DNA of 64,000 nucleotides, taken from contig NZ_JAVHUW010000025.1 in the NCBI RefSeq assembly GCF_030954495.1, positions 1-64,000 on the forward strand. The letters are read 5' to 3'. Both the position numbers and the translations under genes were made by a program. The notes beneath the pieces are model-generated. The model was not told the DNA's origin. It did no database searches and was given only the letters and a program-made list of their open reading frames with translations. This document shows, in pieces, positions 45,501 to 55,186 of the stretch. The DNA is from Candidatus Desulfosporosinus nitrosoreducens. Its GTDB lineage: Bacteria; Bacillota; Desulfitobacteriia; Desulfitobacteriales; Desulfitobacteriaceae. Numbering within the stretch: the first letter of the stretch is position 1; every line of letters starts with the position of its first letter.

Positions 45501-46238
45501 ATGAATCTAATTGATGTACTAATACTAGGGTTCATTTTGTTTGGAGCTCTAAGCGGATATCGAAGAGGGCTCCTAACTAGTATCGTGAATTTTTTAAGTA
45601 ATTTAATAGGTTTCTTGATTGCCTCAAGGGAATATTCGAATGCTCTTCATTGGCTGGAACAGTACTTCCCCCTTCAGCAATGGCTGGAACCTATTGTCTA
45701 TAGAATAATTCTTCCCTTGGTTCAATCTAAGGCCTCGACCTTACAGCAACAAGTTTTAGGAAATATTCTTGGGGCTTTACCTGAAGAATGGAGAAGTATT
45801 TTTGCTTCAGTAAACATTACCGGAAATGGACTATCTCAAAGTATTGAACAGCTTACTCAGCGTTTAGCCGGGGTATTAACCGAGCGCATTCTCGGCCTGG
45901 TTGCCTTTGGTTTGGTGTTTTACGGTATTGTAGTACTGATTCAATTTATCGTATCCCTTTTGCTGCGGCCTTTTGGTCATTGGGGCAGCTCTATTAACCG
46001 GGGAGGAGGCTTGTTTTTTGGAGGGATAAGCGCGTTAATTGGTTTAGCGGTCTTGGCAGGACTACTTTCTCCCCTCTCTCAGTTGGGGATGAGCGGGGGT
46101 TTTGTGACTCTCCTGCATAATTCAACGGGTTTTCCCTATTTGGTGAAAATTTTTAATGCTATGGATCAGGCTTTTTCAGCCCAGCTTAGTGAGAAACTAC
46201 TCGATCCTCTAATAAAAGATAAGGGGACCTGGTTTTAA
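45501..46238 (+). CDS. CvpA family membrane protein
   Basis: This 245-residue protein has four or five membrane helices, beginning MNLIDVLILGFILFGALSGY with RRG after the first helix, the typical CvpA start. A loop of about 70 residues separates the first pair from the last helices (GLVAFGLVFYGIVVLIQFIV). CvpA-type proteins are linked to colicin V production and envelope function. The ATG at 45501 has AGGGGGGATTG upstream; the frame is open 51 codons further but without a ribosome site. Confidence 0.8.
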   Translation: MNLIDVLILGFILFGALSGYRRGLLTSIVNFLSNLIGFLIASREYSNALHWLEQYFPLQQWLEPIVYRIILPLVQSKASTLQQQVLGNILGALPEEWRSIFASVNITGNGLSQSIEQLTQRLAGVLTERILGLVAFGLVFYGIVVLIQFIVSLLLRPFGHWGSSINRGGGLFFGGISALIGLAVLAGLLSPLSQLGMSGGFVTLLHNSTGFPYLVKIFNAMDQAFSAQLSEKLLDPLIKDKGTWF

Positions 46239-46324
46239 TACATAAATCCATGAAGGAAGAAGAAAACTTAGGATATATTTTGGAGGGATCATAAAAATTC
46301 AAGAAGGAAAAAGGAGATTTTGCC

Positions 46325-47701
46325 GTGAGTATGCCAAAGAAAAAGTTGGCCTGGGATGGACTATCCTTGTCAGATAAAGAACACCAAACACTGCTGGATT
46401 ATTTAACGTTTCTCAGCGAGGGAAAAACAGAAAGGAAGTCTTGGAGGATCTTGGAACAATGGGCAGCTAAGGCGGGATTTATTCCCCTTGCGGAAGCTCG
46501 GTCATTTTCCGGCGGGCAAAAAATTAGTTTAGCGGTGCGCGGCAAGGCAGGTCTTCTGGCCATTGCCGGTAAGCGCCCCCTAGATGAGGGATTTCGCTTA
46601 ATTGCCGCTCATATTGATGTGCCCAGGCTTGATGTTAAGCAGCGTCCGCTTTACGAGGAGGAAGGACTTGCTTTTTTTAAAACTCATTATTACGGGGGAA
46701 TTAAAAAATACCAATGGACTGCGTTGCCTCTTGCTCTTCACGGTGTGATCTTTTTAAGAGATGGAGAGAAGGTCGAGATTACCATCGGAGAAGATGAAGA
46801 AGATCCTATCTTTACAATCAATGATCTTCTTCCCCATCTGGCTAAAGATCAAAATCAAAAAAAATTGAGCGAGGCTATAACCGGTGAAGAACTAAACCTG
46901 TTGTTGGGTCATGATCCTGCCGGTGAGGAAGGAGAAGAGCGGGTAAAGCAAGCGGTTCTTCATATTCTCAAAGATAAGTACGGAGTTGAAGAGGACGATT
47001 TCGTAAGTGCGGAATTGGAAATCGTACCTGCAGGAAAGGCTCGTTTTGCCGGTTTAGATAAAAGCTTTATAGCAGGATATGGTCAAGATGACCGAATTTG
47101 CTCTTTTGCTGCCTGGAAGGCAATTGAGGAGATTGAGTATCCAGAATGGACGACAGTTGTTCTCTTTGCCGACAAAGAGGAGATTGGCAGCGACTCCAAT
47201 ACAGGCATGAAAGCCCGTTATTTGGAAAACTTTATTGCCGAGCTTCTTACGTTACAAACGGGCACATACAACGGACTTTCAGTTCGAAGATCTATGGCAA
47301 ACAGTAAAGCCCTTTCAGCGGATGTCGCTCCCGGCTATGATCCGAACTATGCGGAGGTTATGGATAAACGAAATGCCGCTTTCCTGGGACGCGGGGTAGT
47401 GATCTGCAAATACACCGGATCTAAAGGGAAAGCAGCATCGAATGACGCCAACCCGGAATTTGTGGCTGAAATACGCCGAAGTTTTGATAAGGAGAAAATC
47501 TCCTGGCAAACGGCGGAGCTGGGCAAAGTGGATCAGGGGGGTGGTGGGACAATTGCTCAGTATATGGCTGTGTATGGCATGGAGGTGTTGGACTGCGGAG
47601 TTGGAATTTTGAGCATGCATGCCCCCTGGGAGATTTCCTCAGTCGCCGATTTTGTTATGCTGATGCGGGGGTATCGGGCATTCCTGACAAGTTCTGTATA
47701 G
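46325..47701 (+). CDS. M18-family aminopeptidase
   Basis: This 458-residue dinuclear zinc aminopeptidase of the M18 family (aspartyl aminopeptidase/aminopeptidase I type) is cytoplasmic. Metal and catalytic residues are visible: AHIDVPRLD, GQDDRICS, DKEEIGSDSNTG, DVAPGYDPNY and MHAPWEISS near the end. The length fits the family. The start is GTG at 46325, with AAAAGGAG upstream. It is likely cotranscribed with the mechanosensitive channel gene downstream (30 bases). Confidence 0.92.
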   Translation: MSMPKKKLAWDGLSLSDKEHQTLLDYLTFLSEGKTERKSWRILEQWAAKAGFIPLAEARSFSGGQKISLAVRGKAGLLAIAGKRPLDEGFRLIAAHIDVPRLDVKQRPLYEEEGLAFFKTHYYGGIKKYQWTALPLALHGVIFLRDGEKVEITIGEDEEDPIFTINDLLPHLAKDQNQKKLSEAITGEELNLLLGHDPAGEEGEERVKQAVLHILKDKYGVEEDDFVSAELEIVPAGKARFAGLDKSFIAGYGQDDRICSFAAWKAIEEIEYPEWTTVVLFADKEEIGSDSNTGMKARYLENFIAELLTLQTGTYNGLSVRRSMANSKALSADVAPGYDPNYAEVMDKRNAAFLGRGVVICKYTGSKGKAASNDANPEFVAEIRRSFDKEKISWQTAELGKVDQGGGGTIAQYMAVYGMEVLDCGVGILSMHAPWEISSVADFVMLMRGYRAFLTSSV

Positions 47702-47731
47702 ATTGTAGTACAGAAAAGGACGAGTTGAACA

Positions 47732-48643
47732 ATGAGTATTTCATGGCTTCCCATAAATATCAGTGACTTCAATTGGCAGGATCTAAAATCATTTGCTTTA
47801 AATACGTTACTTTATATTGTTGTATTGCTGATTCTTGCCCGAGTGGCTTATAGCTTGTTTGTTTATCTTTTGCGCCGCATGTTGGTGGAGCGCAAAGGAA
47901 GGCAACTTTTAGATGAGCGAAAAGCGAACACGTTGTTTTCTCTTCTGCGCAGTATGTCTTTTTATCTCGTTACTTTCTTTGTTATTCTGCAAATTTTAAG
48001 GCACCTTTTTTTTAAGTTTGATACGGGTCCTTTGCTGGCCTCGGCAAGCGTTTTAGGAGTAGCCTTAGGTTTTGGAGCCCAAAGCCTTGTCAAAGATATG
48101 ATTGCCGGTTTCTTTATTTTATTTGAGAACCAGTTTGCCGTAGGGGACTATGTGCAGACGGGAGAGTTTGTGGGCACTGTTGAGGAAACTGGAATTCGCA
48201 CAACACGTATAAGAGCGTGGGGCGGAGAATTGCACATTATTCCCAATGGAAGTATTACGGCAGTTACTAATTTCAGCCGGGGCAAAATGTTGGCTAAGGT
48301 GGAAATTCAGTTGCCCTATGACGAAGACCTGGAACGTGTGATAGATGTGCTGCATGCAGTGTGCGAGGAAGTCAGTGCCGAGTTTAAAGAGCAGATTCTG
48401 GATGCCCCTACCGTTCAGGGGGTCACTCAATTCGGGGAACGAAATGTAGTGTTGCGGGTGATTGCTTTTACCAAGCCCGATCAGCAATGGAGCTTGGAAC
48501 GGGAATTACGGCGCAGAATTCACAGTGCATTTTTAAAAGAAGGAATTCGTCCTCCTCAATTCCCAAGTGTTATTATTTCCGATCCTATGAGGGCTTCTGT
48601 CAAGGAAGAACAAAGACCGCCGGGAACCCCGACAAAGGCTTAA
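47732..48643 (+). CDS. Small-conductance mechanosensitive channel MscS family
   Basis: This 303-residue channel has three membrane helices. TM3 carries the Gly/Ala-rich pore pattern LGVALGFGAQSLVKDMIAG, and the beta domain follows with FAVGDYV and IIPNGSI, then a C-terminal alpha/beta domain. It opens under membrane tension to release solutes on osmotic downshock. The overall form is close to Bacillus YkuT. GGACGAG is the ribosome site. Confidence 0.93.
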   Translation: MSISWLPINISDFNWQDLKSFALNTLLYIVVLLILARVAYSLFVYLLRRMLVERKGRQLLDERKANTLFSLLRSMSFYLVTFFVILQILRHLFFKFDTGPLLASASVLGVALGFGAQSLVKDMIAGFFILFENQFAVGDYVQTGEFVGTVEETGIRTTRIRAWGGELHIIPNGSITAVTNFSRGKMLAKVEIQLPYDEDLERVIDVLHAVCEEVSAEFKEQILDAPTVQGVTQFGERNVVLRVIAFTKPDQQWSLERELRRRIHSAFLKEGIRPPQFPSVIISDPMRASVKEEQRPPGTPTKA

Positions 48644-48689
48644 ACGCCGAATAGCCAACTGTCAAACCTCGACTTAGGGGGAGTGATTT

Positions 48690-48887
48690 ATGATTCAATT
48701 AAATGTGGGTGATATTGTTCGGCTGCGAAAACCACATCCGTGCGGAAGTGTCGATTGGAAAATTATGCGGACCGGAATGGATTTTCGGATTCAGTGTTTA
48801 GGATGCCAACACCAGGCGTGGATTCCCCGTATCAAACTTGAACGCAATATTAAAGAGATTCTTCAGCGGGCTGAAGAAAATCAGTAG
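48690..48887 (+). CDS. DUF951 family small protein
   Basis: This 65-residue protein has the DUF951 pattern: VGDIVRLRKPHPCGSVDW, IMRTGMDFRIQCLGC and IPRIKLERNIKEI. The two cysteines (in HPCG and CLGC) suggest a metal or nucleic-acid site. It is almost always found just upstream of ychF in Firmicutes, as here. The function is unknown. Confidence 0.93.
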   Translation: MIQLNVGDIVRLRKPHPCGSVDWKIMRTGMDFRIQCLGCQHQAWIPRIKLERNIKEILQRAEENQ

Positions 48888-48910
48888 CTACCCATTAAGA
48901 GGAGGTCAAT

Positions 48911-50011
48911 ATGACATTACATGCTGGAATTGTCGGTTTGCCGAACGTAGGTAAATCGACCTTGTTTAACGCAATTACTCAAGCGGGTGCAGAGGCGGCC
49001 AATTATCCCTTTTGCACGATTGATCCCAATGTGGGTATGGTAGAAGTTCCGGATTTTAGGTTACAGAAACTTGCCGATATGGTTCATCCGAAAAAGATAG
49101 TTCCCGCAACGGTGGAGTTTGTGGATATTGCCGGTTTGGTTAAGGGAGCCAGCAAAGGTGAAGGCTTAGGAAATAAATTTTTATCTCACATTCGTGAGGT
49201 TGACGCCATTGTACACGTTGTGCGCTGTTTCGAAGATCCCAACGTAATCCATGTTGAAGGTTCTGTTAACCCGGAGCGGGACATTGAAACGATTGATTTG
49301 GAACTGATTCTGGCGGATATGGAAAGCATTGAGAGACGCTCGGAACGTTCCTCTAAATTGTTGAAAATGGGAGATAAAAAGGCGCGCGTGGAAGTTGAGC
49401 TGCTGGAACGCTTAAAGCAGGTGTTCAACCAGGGTAAAGGGGCGCGTACCCTAACCTATACGGAAGAAGAGCGTGAAATACTGAAAGGGTTTTCGCTTCT
49501 GACCTTGAAGCCTGTGCTTTACGTAGCCAATGTTCGAGAGGATGGGTTGGCCACGGCGGCGGATAATCCCTATGTTCAGCAAGTGAAAGGAATCGCTGCT
49601 CAAGAAGGAGCGGAGGTTGTCGTTGTCTGCGCTCAAATAGAGGCGGAAATTTCTGAGCTTGAGCCGGAGGAAAAGGAAGTTTTTTTACAAGATTTAGGGT
49701 TAAGCGAGTCAGGACTGGATCAACTAATCAGGGTCTCTTTTCATCTTCTTGGACTTATGACCTTTTTTACAGCAGGCCCGTTAGAGGTAAAAGCTTGGAC
49801 GATTTATCAGGGAACAAAGGCACCTCAGGCGGCAGGTGTAATTCATACGGACTTTGAACGTGGCTTTATTCGCGCCGAAGTGGTCTCCTATCGGGACTTT
49901 GTAGACAATAACGGTTTAAATGGCGCTCGGGACAAGGGTCTGGTGCGTTTGGAAGGAAAAGACTATATCATGCGCGACGGGGATATTGTTCATTTCCGTT
50001 TTAACGTTTAA
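48911..50011 (+). CDS. ychF: Redox-regulated ATPase YchF
   Basis: This 366-residue Obg-family P-loop protein prefers ATP. It has GLPNVGKSTLFNAIT, DIAGLVKGASKGEGLGN and the atypical NVRED in place of NKXD, a coiled-coil insert (about 130-195) and a C-terminal TGS domain (GPLEVKAWTIYQG...FERGFIRAEV). It is ribosome-associated and involved in the stress response. AGAGGAGGT precedes the ATG. Confidence 0.96.
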   Translation: MTLHAGIVGLPNVGKSTLFNAITQAGAEAANYPFCTIDPNVGMVEVPDFRLQKLADMVHPKKIVPATVEFVDIAGLVKGASKGEGLGNKFLSHIREVDAIVHVVRCFEDPNVIHVEGSVNPERDIETIDLELILADMESIERRSERSSKLLKMGDKKARVEVELLERLKQVFNQGKGARTLTYTEEEREILKGFSLLTLKPVLYVANVREDGLATAADNPYVQQVKGIAAQEGAEVVVVCAQIEAEISELEPEEKEVFLQDLGLSESGLDQLIRVSFHLLGLMTFFTAGPLEVKAWTIYQGTKAPQAAGVIHTDFERGFIRAEVVSYRDFVDNNGLNGARDKGLVRLEGKDYIMRDGDIVHFRFNV

Positions 50012-50115
50012 AAAAATTGCTGTTTTGCTAGCCTTCAATTAATAATTTAGGCAAGTATAGTTGCTTTTTAAAGGACAAAATGATATACTCTTAACCTGGT
50101 AGTCAAAATATCCCT

Positions 50116-50156
50116 GCTCCGTTCAACGGGGCCGTTAAGTCCGAGGGGAGGTGCAA
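50116..50156 (+). promoter_or_regulatory. Hairpin in the rpsF leader, possible S6:S18 site
   Basis: GCTCCGT/ACGGGGC form a stem (50116-50132) with CCG nearby, just ahead of the rpsF ribosome site GGGGAGG. In other bacteria the S6:S18 complex binds a CCG-bearing structure here and represses the operon. The match is by position and general form only. Confidence 0.35.
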
Positions 50157-50158
50157 AT

Positions 50159-50446
50159 ATGAAAGCGTATGAAATACTTTATATTATCCGGCCGGATATG
50201 GATGAGGAAGCAACGACCGCACTTGTCGATCGTTTCAGTGGAGTTGCCTCCAGCAATGGCGCCCAAAACGTCACGGTAGAAAAGTGGGGTAAGCGCCGTT
50301 TAGCTTATGAAATCCAGGATTACAAAGAAGGCCAATACATTCTCATGAACTTCGATGCTGAAGGGAAGATATCCCAGGAAATCGAACGGGTTATGAAAAT
50401 TTCTGACGATGTCATTCGTTTTTTAACCGTTAGAAAAGATGACTAA
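50159..50446 (+). CDS. rpsF: 30S ribosomal protein S6
   Basis: This 95-residue protein begins MKAYEILYIIRPDMDEEAT and has EKWGKRRLAYEIQDYKEGQY, the S6 pattern. It pairs with S18 in the 30S platform. GGGGAGGTGC is the ribosome site. It forms the conserved operon rpsF-ssb-rpsR. Confidence 0.97.
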   Translation: MKAYEILYIIRPDMDEEATTALVDRFSGVASSNGAQNVTVEKWGKRRLAYEIQDYKEGQYILMNFDAEGKISQEIERVMKISDDVIRFLTVRKDD

Positions 50447-50463
50447 AGGACGGTGGGGCATAG

Positions 50464-50868
50464 ATGTTGAATCGAGTCGTTTTGATTGGCCGGTTAACTA
50501 AAGACCCCGAGTTGCGTTATACCCCGACTGGGGTGGCCGTAACGAATTTTACTTTAGCAATTGATCGCAACTATAAAAACGCTCAGGGCGAGCGGGAGAC
50601 CGACTTTATACCTTGCGTTGTTTACCGGCAGACCGCTGAATTTACAGCAAATTATTTGGCGAAAGGTAAAATGGCTGCCGTAGATGGTCGGATTCAAGTC
50701 CGCTCCTATACGGGTCAAGACGGTCAAAAACGCTGGGTTACCGAAGTTATTGGAGATAATGTTCATCTCCTTAGTCCGAAAGACAGTGGAGGACAGGACA
50801 TGGGCGCTCCAAGCGGAACCCGTTCCTTTGGACATGAAGTAAATCTGGATGATGATATCCCATTCTAA
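50464..50868 (+). CDS. ssb: Single-stranded DNA-binding protein
   Basis: This 134-residue protein has an N-terminal OB fold ([20 protein letters not shown], about residues 1-105) and a short flexible tail ending DDDIPF, the hook for partner proteins. It is shorter than the Bacillus SsbA because the linker is short. It sits between rpsF and rpsR, as usual. Confidence 0.97.
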   Translation: MLNRVVLIGRLTKDPELRYTPTGVAVTNFTLAIDRNYKNAQGERETDFIPCVVYRQTAEFTANYLAKGKMAAVDGRIQVRSYTGQDGQKRWVTEVIGDNVHLLSPKDSGGQDMGAPSGTRSFGHEVNLDDDIPF

Positions 50869-50887
50869 ACAAGGAGGGGAGCCTAGT

Positions 50888-51118
50888 ATGAAACGTGAAC
50901 GCGGACGTCGCCCCAGAAAACGGGTGTGCAGCTTTTGTGTAGATAAAGTTGAATCCATGGATTATAAAGAAACACATAAACTACGCAAGTATATTACGGA
51001 ACGTGGTAAAATATTACCCCGTCGAATCTCCGGGAACTGCGCTATGCATCAGCGCCAAGTAACCTTGGCCATTAAACGTGCTCGTAGTATTGCCTTGTTA
51101 CCGTATAGTGTAGAGTAG
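50888..51118 (+). CDS. rpsR: 30S ribosomal protein S18 (zinc-type)
   Basis: This 76-residue basic protein has CSFC near the N-terminus and CAMH later, a four-ligand zinc set of the C+ type of S18, and the S18 core [17 protein letters not shown]. The start ATG at 50888 follows AAGGAGGGGAG; the frame is open thirteen codons earlier inside ssb, with no ribosome site. A terminator directly follows the stop. Confidence 0.96.
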   Translation: MKRERGRRPRKRVCSFCVDKVESMDYKETHKLRKYITERGKILPRRISGNCAMHQRQVTLAIKRARSIALLPYSVE

Positions 51119-51145
51119 AAAAAGGGAGCGGGAGCTCCCTTTTTG
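51117..51145 (+). terminator. Terminator after rpsR
   Basis: AAAAAGGGAGC, GGGA loop, GCTCCCTTTTT. It starts at the end of rpsR. Confidence 0.9.
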
Positions 51146-51214
51146 ATTTTTGAGACTTTCTTGGGAGTATTTTCATACATAAACAGTGCAGGAAATTTAC
51201 TGGGTTATCACGAA

Positions 51215-51565
51215 TTGTATCTTGAAGAAATCCAGCTTGAGGAGGGAGCGGCCCTGGAAAATATTGAGGTTGATGTTGTAAAAGGCTTAAGGGCTATTGA
51301 TGAACTCAAAGTCAATTTAATTCAGGCCCAGTGGCTGATCCAACACGGAACGCTGAGTGGTTCTGAGACTGAGATGCTTCAAGGATTGGCAGATCTGGTG
51401 GGAATGAGCTATTTGATGGCCAGGCGATTAGGCTTTGATTTTTCCCGGCTTGACCGTGTCTTGCTGCAACGCCTTGAGAGCTTAAAAAATACGGATGAGA
51501 TGAATCTTGAAAAGCAGTGGGGAGATTTTAGCTTACTTTTAAGTTATCTTGCCCCTGAGGACTAA
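51215..51565 (+). CDS. MazG-like protein (uncertain start)
   Basis: This protein of about 100-116 residues has the helical pattern DVVKGLRAIDELKVNLIQAQ and SYLMARRLGFDFSRLD. It resembles the MazG-like family, relatives of nucleotide pyrophosphohydrolases that seem to lack catalytic EExxD residues; such an acidic motif is not evident here. The start is unclear: no ATG or GTG is well placed. A TTG at 51215 is possible, but the best ribosome site (GAGGAGGGAG) stands ahead of a CTG at 51254. It is followed closely by the DUF2232 gene. Confidence 0.65.
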   Translation: MYLEEIQLEEGAALENIEVDVVKGLRAIDELKVNLIQAQWLIQHGTLSGSETEMLQGLADLVGMSYLMARRLGFDFSRLDRVLLQRLESLKNTDEMNLEKQWGDFSLLLSYLAPED

Positions 51566-51587
51566 GTTAATAGGAGAATCGGAGAAC

Positions 51588-52520
51588 ATGTTTTTACGTG
51601 ATGAAGTGGCTGTCAGCTATGTCGTCGGGGCTATCCTCCTGGCTTTCCCTTGGTTGGGAGTTGCATGGGGAACATGGGGCTTTTTTTGGACTGTATTTAT
51701 GTTGTTTGCGGTCTTTTTGGTGGGTTTGCGCAGAGGGCTGCCGGTTGTCGCGACTGTTCTCTTAATTAGCTATGCGGCACCGTTAATCGGCTTTGGTACA
51801 TCGGCCCTCAATCAATTAAGTTTTGTGCCGTGGGCTGGCTTATTGGGTGTTTATGGCTGGCAAAAGCAATGGCCGGTTCGGGTTACTTTCTTTTGGAGCG
51901 CTGTCCTGGCGGCAGTTTTAGGTGTCATACCAATGCTCCTGTTCACCGTTCAGGGAATTGATGCCAAATCTGTGACAGATATCATTAATTCAGTCATTCA
52001 GCAATACGAAGCATCAGGGTTGTTGTCAGCAATGCAACAACAAGGTATTTCTGAGGTCCAGTTGCGCCAGTTAATGCAGCAGTTAATTCAGCTCTATGTT
52101 CTGATTCTGCCAAGCTTTGTGGTGATGGGAGCTTTATTTGAATATTCCCTTGTTTTTTACCTATTAAGACGGTGGTTAAATCCTAATGGCCGCATCCCCT
52201 TTGCCCGCTGGCGCTTGCCTTGGTATGCGGTTTGGGGCGCAGTTTTCGGCTTAGCCTTTTATTTGTTGGGGGATCAATTTTCCTGGACGGTCTTGCGTGG
52301 CCTGGGCATTAATTTGATGGTAATATACGGAGCTTTAGCATTAGTTCTGGGAACAGCCGTATATTTGTATCTGCTTCAATCGCCAAGAATTCCGCGCTTT
52401 TTGAAATGGGTTTTAATTGTAGCCAGTTTTATTTATTTTTTCTTTAGTATTTCAGGTATCATTTTGTTTGGACTCTTTGATTTAGTGTTTAATTTTCGTC
52501 GTTTACCTGAGGAATCATAA
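51588..52520 (+). CDS. DUF2232 (YybS-like) membrane protein
   Basis: This 310-residue protein has about eight membrane helices. It shows the DUF2232 pattern: an N-terminal half of four helices, a loop of about 60 residues with Gln-rich RQLMQQLIQLYV, and a C-terminal half ending FDLVFNFRRLPEE. It lies immediately before rplI, as yybS does in Bacillus. Its role is unknown. ATG at 51588 with AGGAGAATCGGAGA upstream. Confidence 0.9.
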   Translation: MFLRDEVAVSYVVGAILLAFPWLGVAWGTWGFFWTVFMLFAVFLVGLRRGLPVVATVLLISYAAPLIGFGTSALNQLSFVPWAGLLGVYGWQKQWPVRVTFFWSAVLAAVLGVIPMLLFTVQGIDAKSVTDIINSVIQQYEASGLLSAMQQQGISEVQLRQLMQQLIQLYVLILPSFVVMGALFEYSLVFYLLRRWLNPNGRIPFARWRLPWYAVWGAVFGLAFYLLGDQFSWTVLRGLGINLMVIYGALALVLGTAVYLYLLQSPRIPRFLKWVLIVASFIYFFFSISGIILFGLFDLVFNFRRLPEES

Positions 52521-52532
52521 GGGGGAATTTAC

Positions 52533-52979
52533 ATGAAGGTCATTTTACAAGCGGATGTCAAAGGAACCGGTAAGAAGGGGCAGGTTTATGAAGTGGCTGA
52601 CGGATATGCTCGAAATTTCCTGTTTCCGAAAAAGTTAGCTATAGAGGCGACTACAGGAAATATGCAGGATATCTCACATAAGAAGGCCGCTGAAGACCGC
52701 CGTAAGATCAAAGAAAAAGAAGAGGCGGCTGCTTTAGGAAGTAAACTCAATGCTCTGCAAATTGAAGTTAAAACAAAGACCGGTGAAGGCGGACGCTTAT
52801 TTGGTTCTGTGACCAGCAAAGAGATCGCCGAGGTATTAAAAAAGCAATACGGTTTTGAAGTAGACAAACGCAAACTCGAACTAAAAGATCCTATAAAAGC
52901 TTTAGGAAGCTATGAAGTTCCCGTAAAGATTCATCCGGACGTAACGGCTAAACTTCAGGTACATGTTTCGGCGTTATAA
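52533..52979 (+). CDS. rplI: 50S ribosomal protein L9
   Basis: This 148-residue protein starts [20 protein letters not shown], has [13 protein letters not shown], a long connecting helix and the C-terminal domain with [12 protein letters not shown]. It has full length. AAGGGGGAA precedes the ATG. A 13-bp hairpin (CAGCAGTATTTTC/GAAAATACTGCTG, 53009-53040) follows and may end the unit. Confidence 0.97.
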   Translation: MKVILQADVKGTGKKGQVYEVADGYARNFLFPKKLAIEATTGNMQDISHKKAAEDRRKIKEKEEAAALGSKLNALQIEVKTKTGEGGRLFGSVTSKEIAEVLKKQYGFEVDKRKLELKDPIKALGSYEVPVKIHPDVTAKLQVHVSAL

Positions 52980-53008
52980 GCTTAAGCAAAATTCAGGAGC
53001 TGTGTGGG

Positions 53009-53040
53009 CAGCAGTATTTTCTGTTGGGAAAATACTGCTG
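53009..53040 (+). terminator. Hairpin after rplI, terminator-like
   Basis: A 13-bp perfect stem with a six-base loop, followed by TTG rather than a T run; it lies between rplI and the Lon-type gene. Confidence 0.5.
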
Positions 53041-53078
53041 TTGTCGATAAAGACTGATCTCGTGAAAGGGGACCCCTG

Positions 53079-55004
53079 ATGAAAGGGATTTTGAGAAAAT
53101 GGCTGAATCGTACGAATGTTGGAGATCGGTTGCTTGACGAGGAGGAGTGGAGCAAAGAAGTTGAGGCACTTTATAGTTTAGCTGCGAATTTTTATGGAGC
53201 AGATAAATTAGTGCTTAAAGCCAGTAAATTAGAAGCCCTCACGCTGATGCGTTCGGAAGACCTTGTTGAGCGTATTGCGGGACTGCGCAAAATCGTCATG
53301 GATGATCCAACAATTCAGGAATTCCCGAAGATACAGGATATTCCTAAAATTATAGACGAAATTGAAGATCAAATGGCCGAATTAATTGCGCGGCGTTCTA
53401 TCGAAGAACGATTGGAACGGGTTGTCTCGGAGAAGATGCAGGAACGGCATGAGGATTATGTGAAAGAAATTAAAATTCAAGTTCTCCAGGAAACAGCAGG
53501 ACCTGAAAATGCCCAAACCCTTAAAAAGCTGGCGATTCTGGAAAAAATGAATACGGTTTCACTTAACCGTTCAGCGGCTGAAGTGCTTCGCCCGCAGACT
53601 GTTGAGGAAATTATCGGACAAGAAAGCGCTGTGCAAGCGCTTTTGGCCAAGTTGGCAACACCCTATCCACAGCATATTTTAATTTATGGTCCTCCGGGGG
53701 TAGGTAAGACGTCTGCCGCTCGCGTGGCCTTGGAAACGGTCAAAAGTCATGCTAATTCCCCCTTTGCTCAAGGGGCGCCATTTATTGAAGTTGACGGAAC
53801 AACGTTGCGTTGGGATCCCAGGGATGTAACCAATCCTCTTATGGGATCTGTTCATGATCCTATCTATCAGGGCTCAAAACGGGACTTGGCGGATACCGGG
53901 GTACCTGAGCCCAAAATGGGTTTAGTCAGTGATGCCCATGGAGGGATTCTCTTTATTGATGAAATTGGCGACATGGACCCTTTGCTTTTGAATAAATTGC
54001 TTAAGGTCCTTGAAGACAAGCGCGTGACTTTTGATTCTTCTTATTATGATCCAAGCGATCCTCAAGTCCCGCAGTGGATTAAGAAGCTCTTTGACGAAGG
54101 GGCGCCGGCAGATTTTGTTCTGATTGGCGCCACAACTCGGGACCCCATGGAGCTTAATCCTGCGCTGCGTTCTCGCTGTTCGGAGGTCTTTTTTATTCCC
54201 CTCGAACCGAAAGACATTCAGCATATTATTCGGCAGGCCGCACTAAAACTGGAGGTTGCTCTGGAGGACAATGTCCCCGAGATAATAAGCGAATATGTTA
54301 TCGAGGGAAGGAAAGCAAACAGCATTCTCACCGATGCTTACGGCTTAGCGAGATACCGAAGTTCAAGCCCGGAGGCTGTTAAAATTACTTGCGCCGATGT
54401 GCAAGAAGTTTTGCGCTCAGCTCGGCTTACCCCGTATGTTTTCCGCAAGGCTCAGCCCGGCGCAGAAATAGGACGAATTTTGGGGCTAGGGGTTGCCGGT
54501 TTCTTAGGATCGGTTTTAGAAATTGAAGCTATTGCTTTTCCGAGCGAGGACGAGAAAGGAACGGTGCGGTTTAACGAGACGGCAGGGAGTATGGCCAGGG
54601 ATGCGGTTTTTAATGCTACGGCGGTGATTCGTGAACTGACTGGGGAAAATTTGCGCAACTATGATGTTCATGTGAACGTTGTTGGCGGTGCCAGAATTGA
54701 CGGTCCTTCAGCAGGTCTGGCGACAACGCTGGCGATATACAGTGCTTTGAAGCAAATTCCTCTGCGTCAAGATGTTGCCATTACCGGGGAAATTTCTATT
54801 CAAGGCAAAGTTAAACCTGTTGGTGGAATTTACGAGAAAATATTTGGGGCCAAACAGGCCGATGTCCGTAAAGTTATAATTCCTTTGGACAACATGGTTG
54901 ATGTACCGCAAAGTTTGCGTGGGATTGAAGTTGTGGGAGTCAATACGGTTAATGACGCTATAAAACAGGTTTTTTCTACTGATCCCAAAGTATATTTGAG
55001 TTAA
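53079..55004 (+). CDS. lonC: Lon-family ATP-dependent protease, LonC/LonB type
   Basis: This 641-residue soluble protease has a helical N-terminal part (about residues 1-165, with a charged coiled coil), an AAA+ module (GPPGVGKTSAARVA, GGILFIDEIGDMD, sensor NPALRSRCSEVFF) and a C-terminal Lon protease domain. The Ser-Lys dyad is visible in RIDGPSAGLATT and GKVKPVGGIYEK. It lacks the LON substrate domain of LonA and has no membrane anchor. This architecture is found between rplI and dnaB in several Firmicutes. Confidence 0.92.
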   Translation: MKGILRKWLNRTNVGDRLLDEEEWSKEVEALYSLAANFYGADKLVLKASKLEALTLMRSEDLVERIAGLRKIVMDDPTIQEFPKIQDIPKIIDEIEDQMAELIARRSIEERLERVVSEKMQERHEDYVKEIKIQVLQETAGPENAQTLKKLAILEKMNTVSLNRSAAEVLRPQTVEEIIGQESAVQALLAKLATPYPQHILIYGPPGVGKTSAARVALETVKSHANSPFAQGAPFIEVDGTTLRWDPRDVTNPLMGSVHDPIYQGSKRDLADTGVPEPKMGLVSDAHGGILFIDEIGDMDPLLLNKLLKVLEDKRVTFDSSYYDPSDPQVPQWIKKLFDEGAPADFVLIGATTRDPMELNPALRSRCSEVFFIPLEPKDIQHIIRQAALKLEVALEDNVPEIISEYVIEGRKANSILTDAYGLARYRSSSPEAVKITCADVQEVLRSARLTPYVFRKAQPGAEIGRILGLGVAGFLGSVLEIEAIAFPSEDEKGTVRFNETAGSMARDAVFNATAVIRELTGENLRNYDVHVNVVGGARIDGPSAGLATTLAIYSALKQIPLRQDVAITGEISIQGKVKPVGGIYEKIFGAKQADVRKVIIPLDNMVDVPQSLRGIEVVGVNTVNDAIKQVFSTDPKVYLS

Positions 55005-55186
55005 ACAATTGATAGAGGCTTCTGGCATCTCCAGTTGTAAGGACACCCGGCACTTCATGATCTATAAGGCGGCTAAGGCGATTAGCTCTGCCGGATGATT
55101 GAGGAGTGCGAAAATAGTGCCTTTGTTTGATGCCAGCTACGTTTTTTATATGTTATAGACGTGAGTGACCAGGAGGAGAAAAGAAT

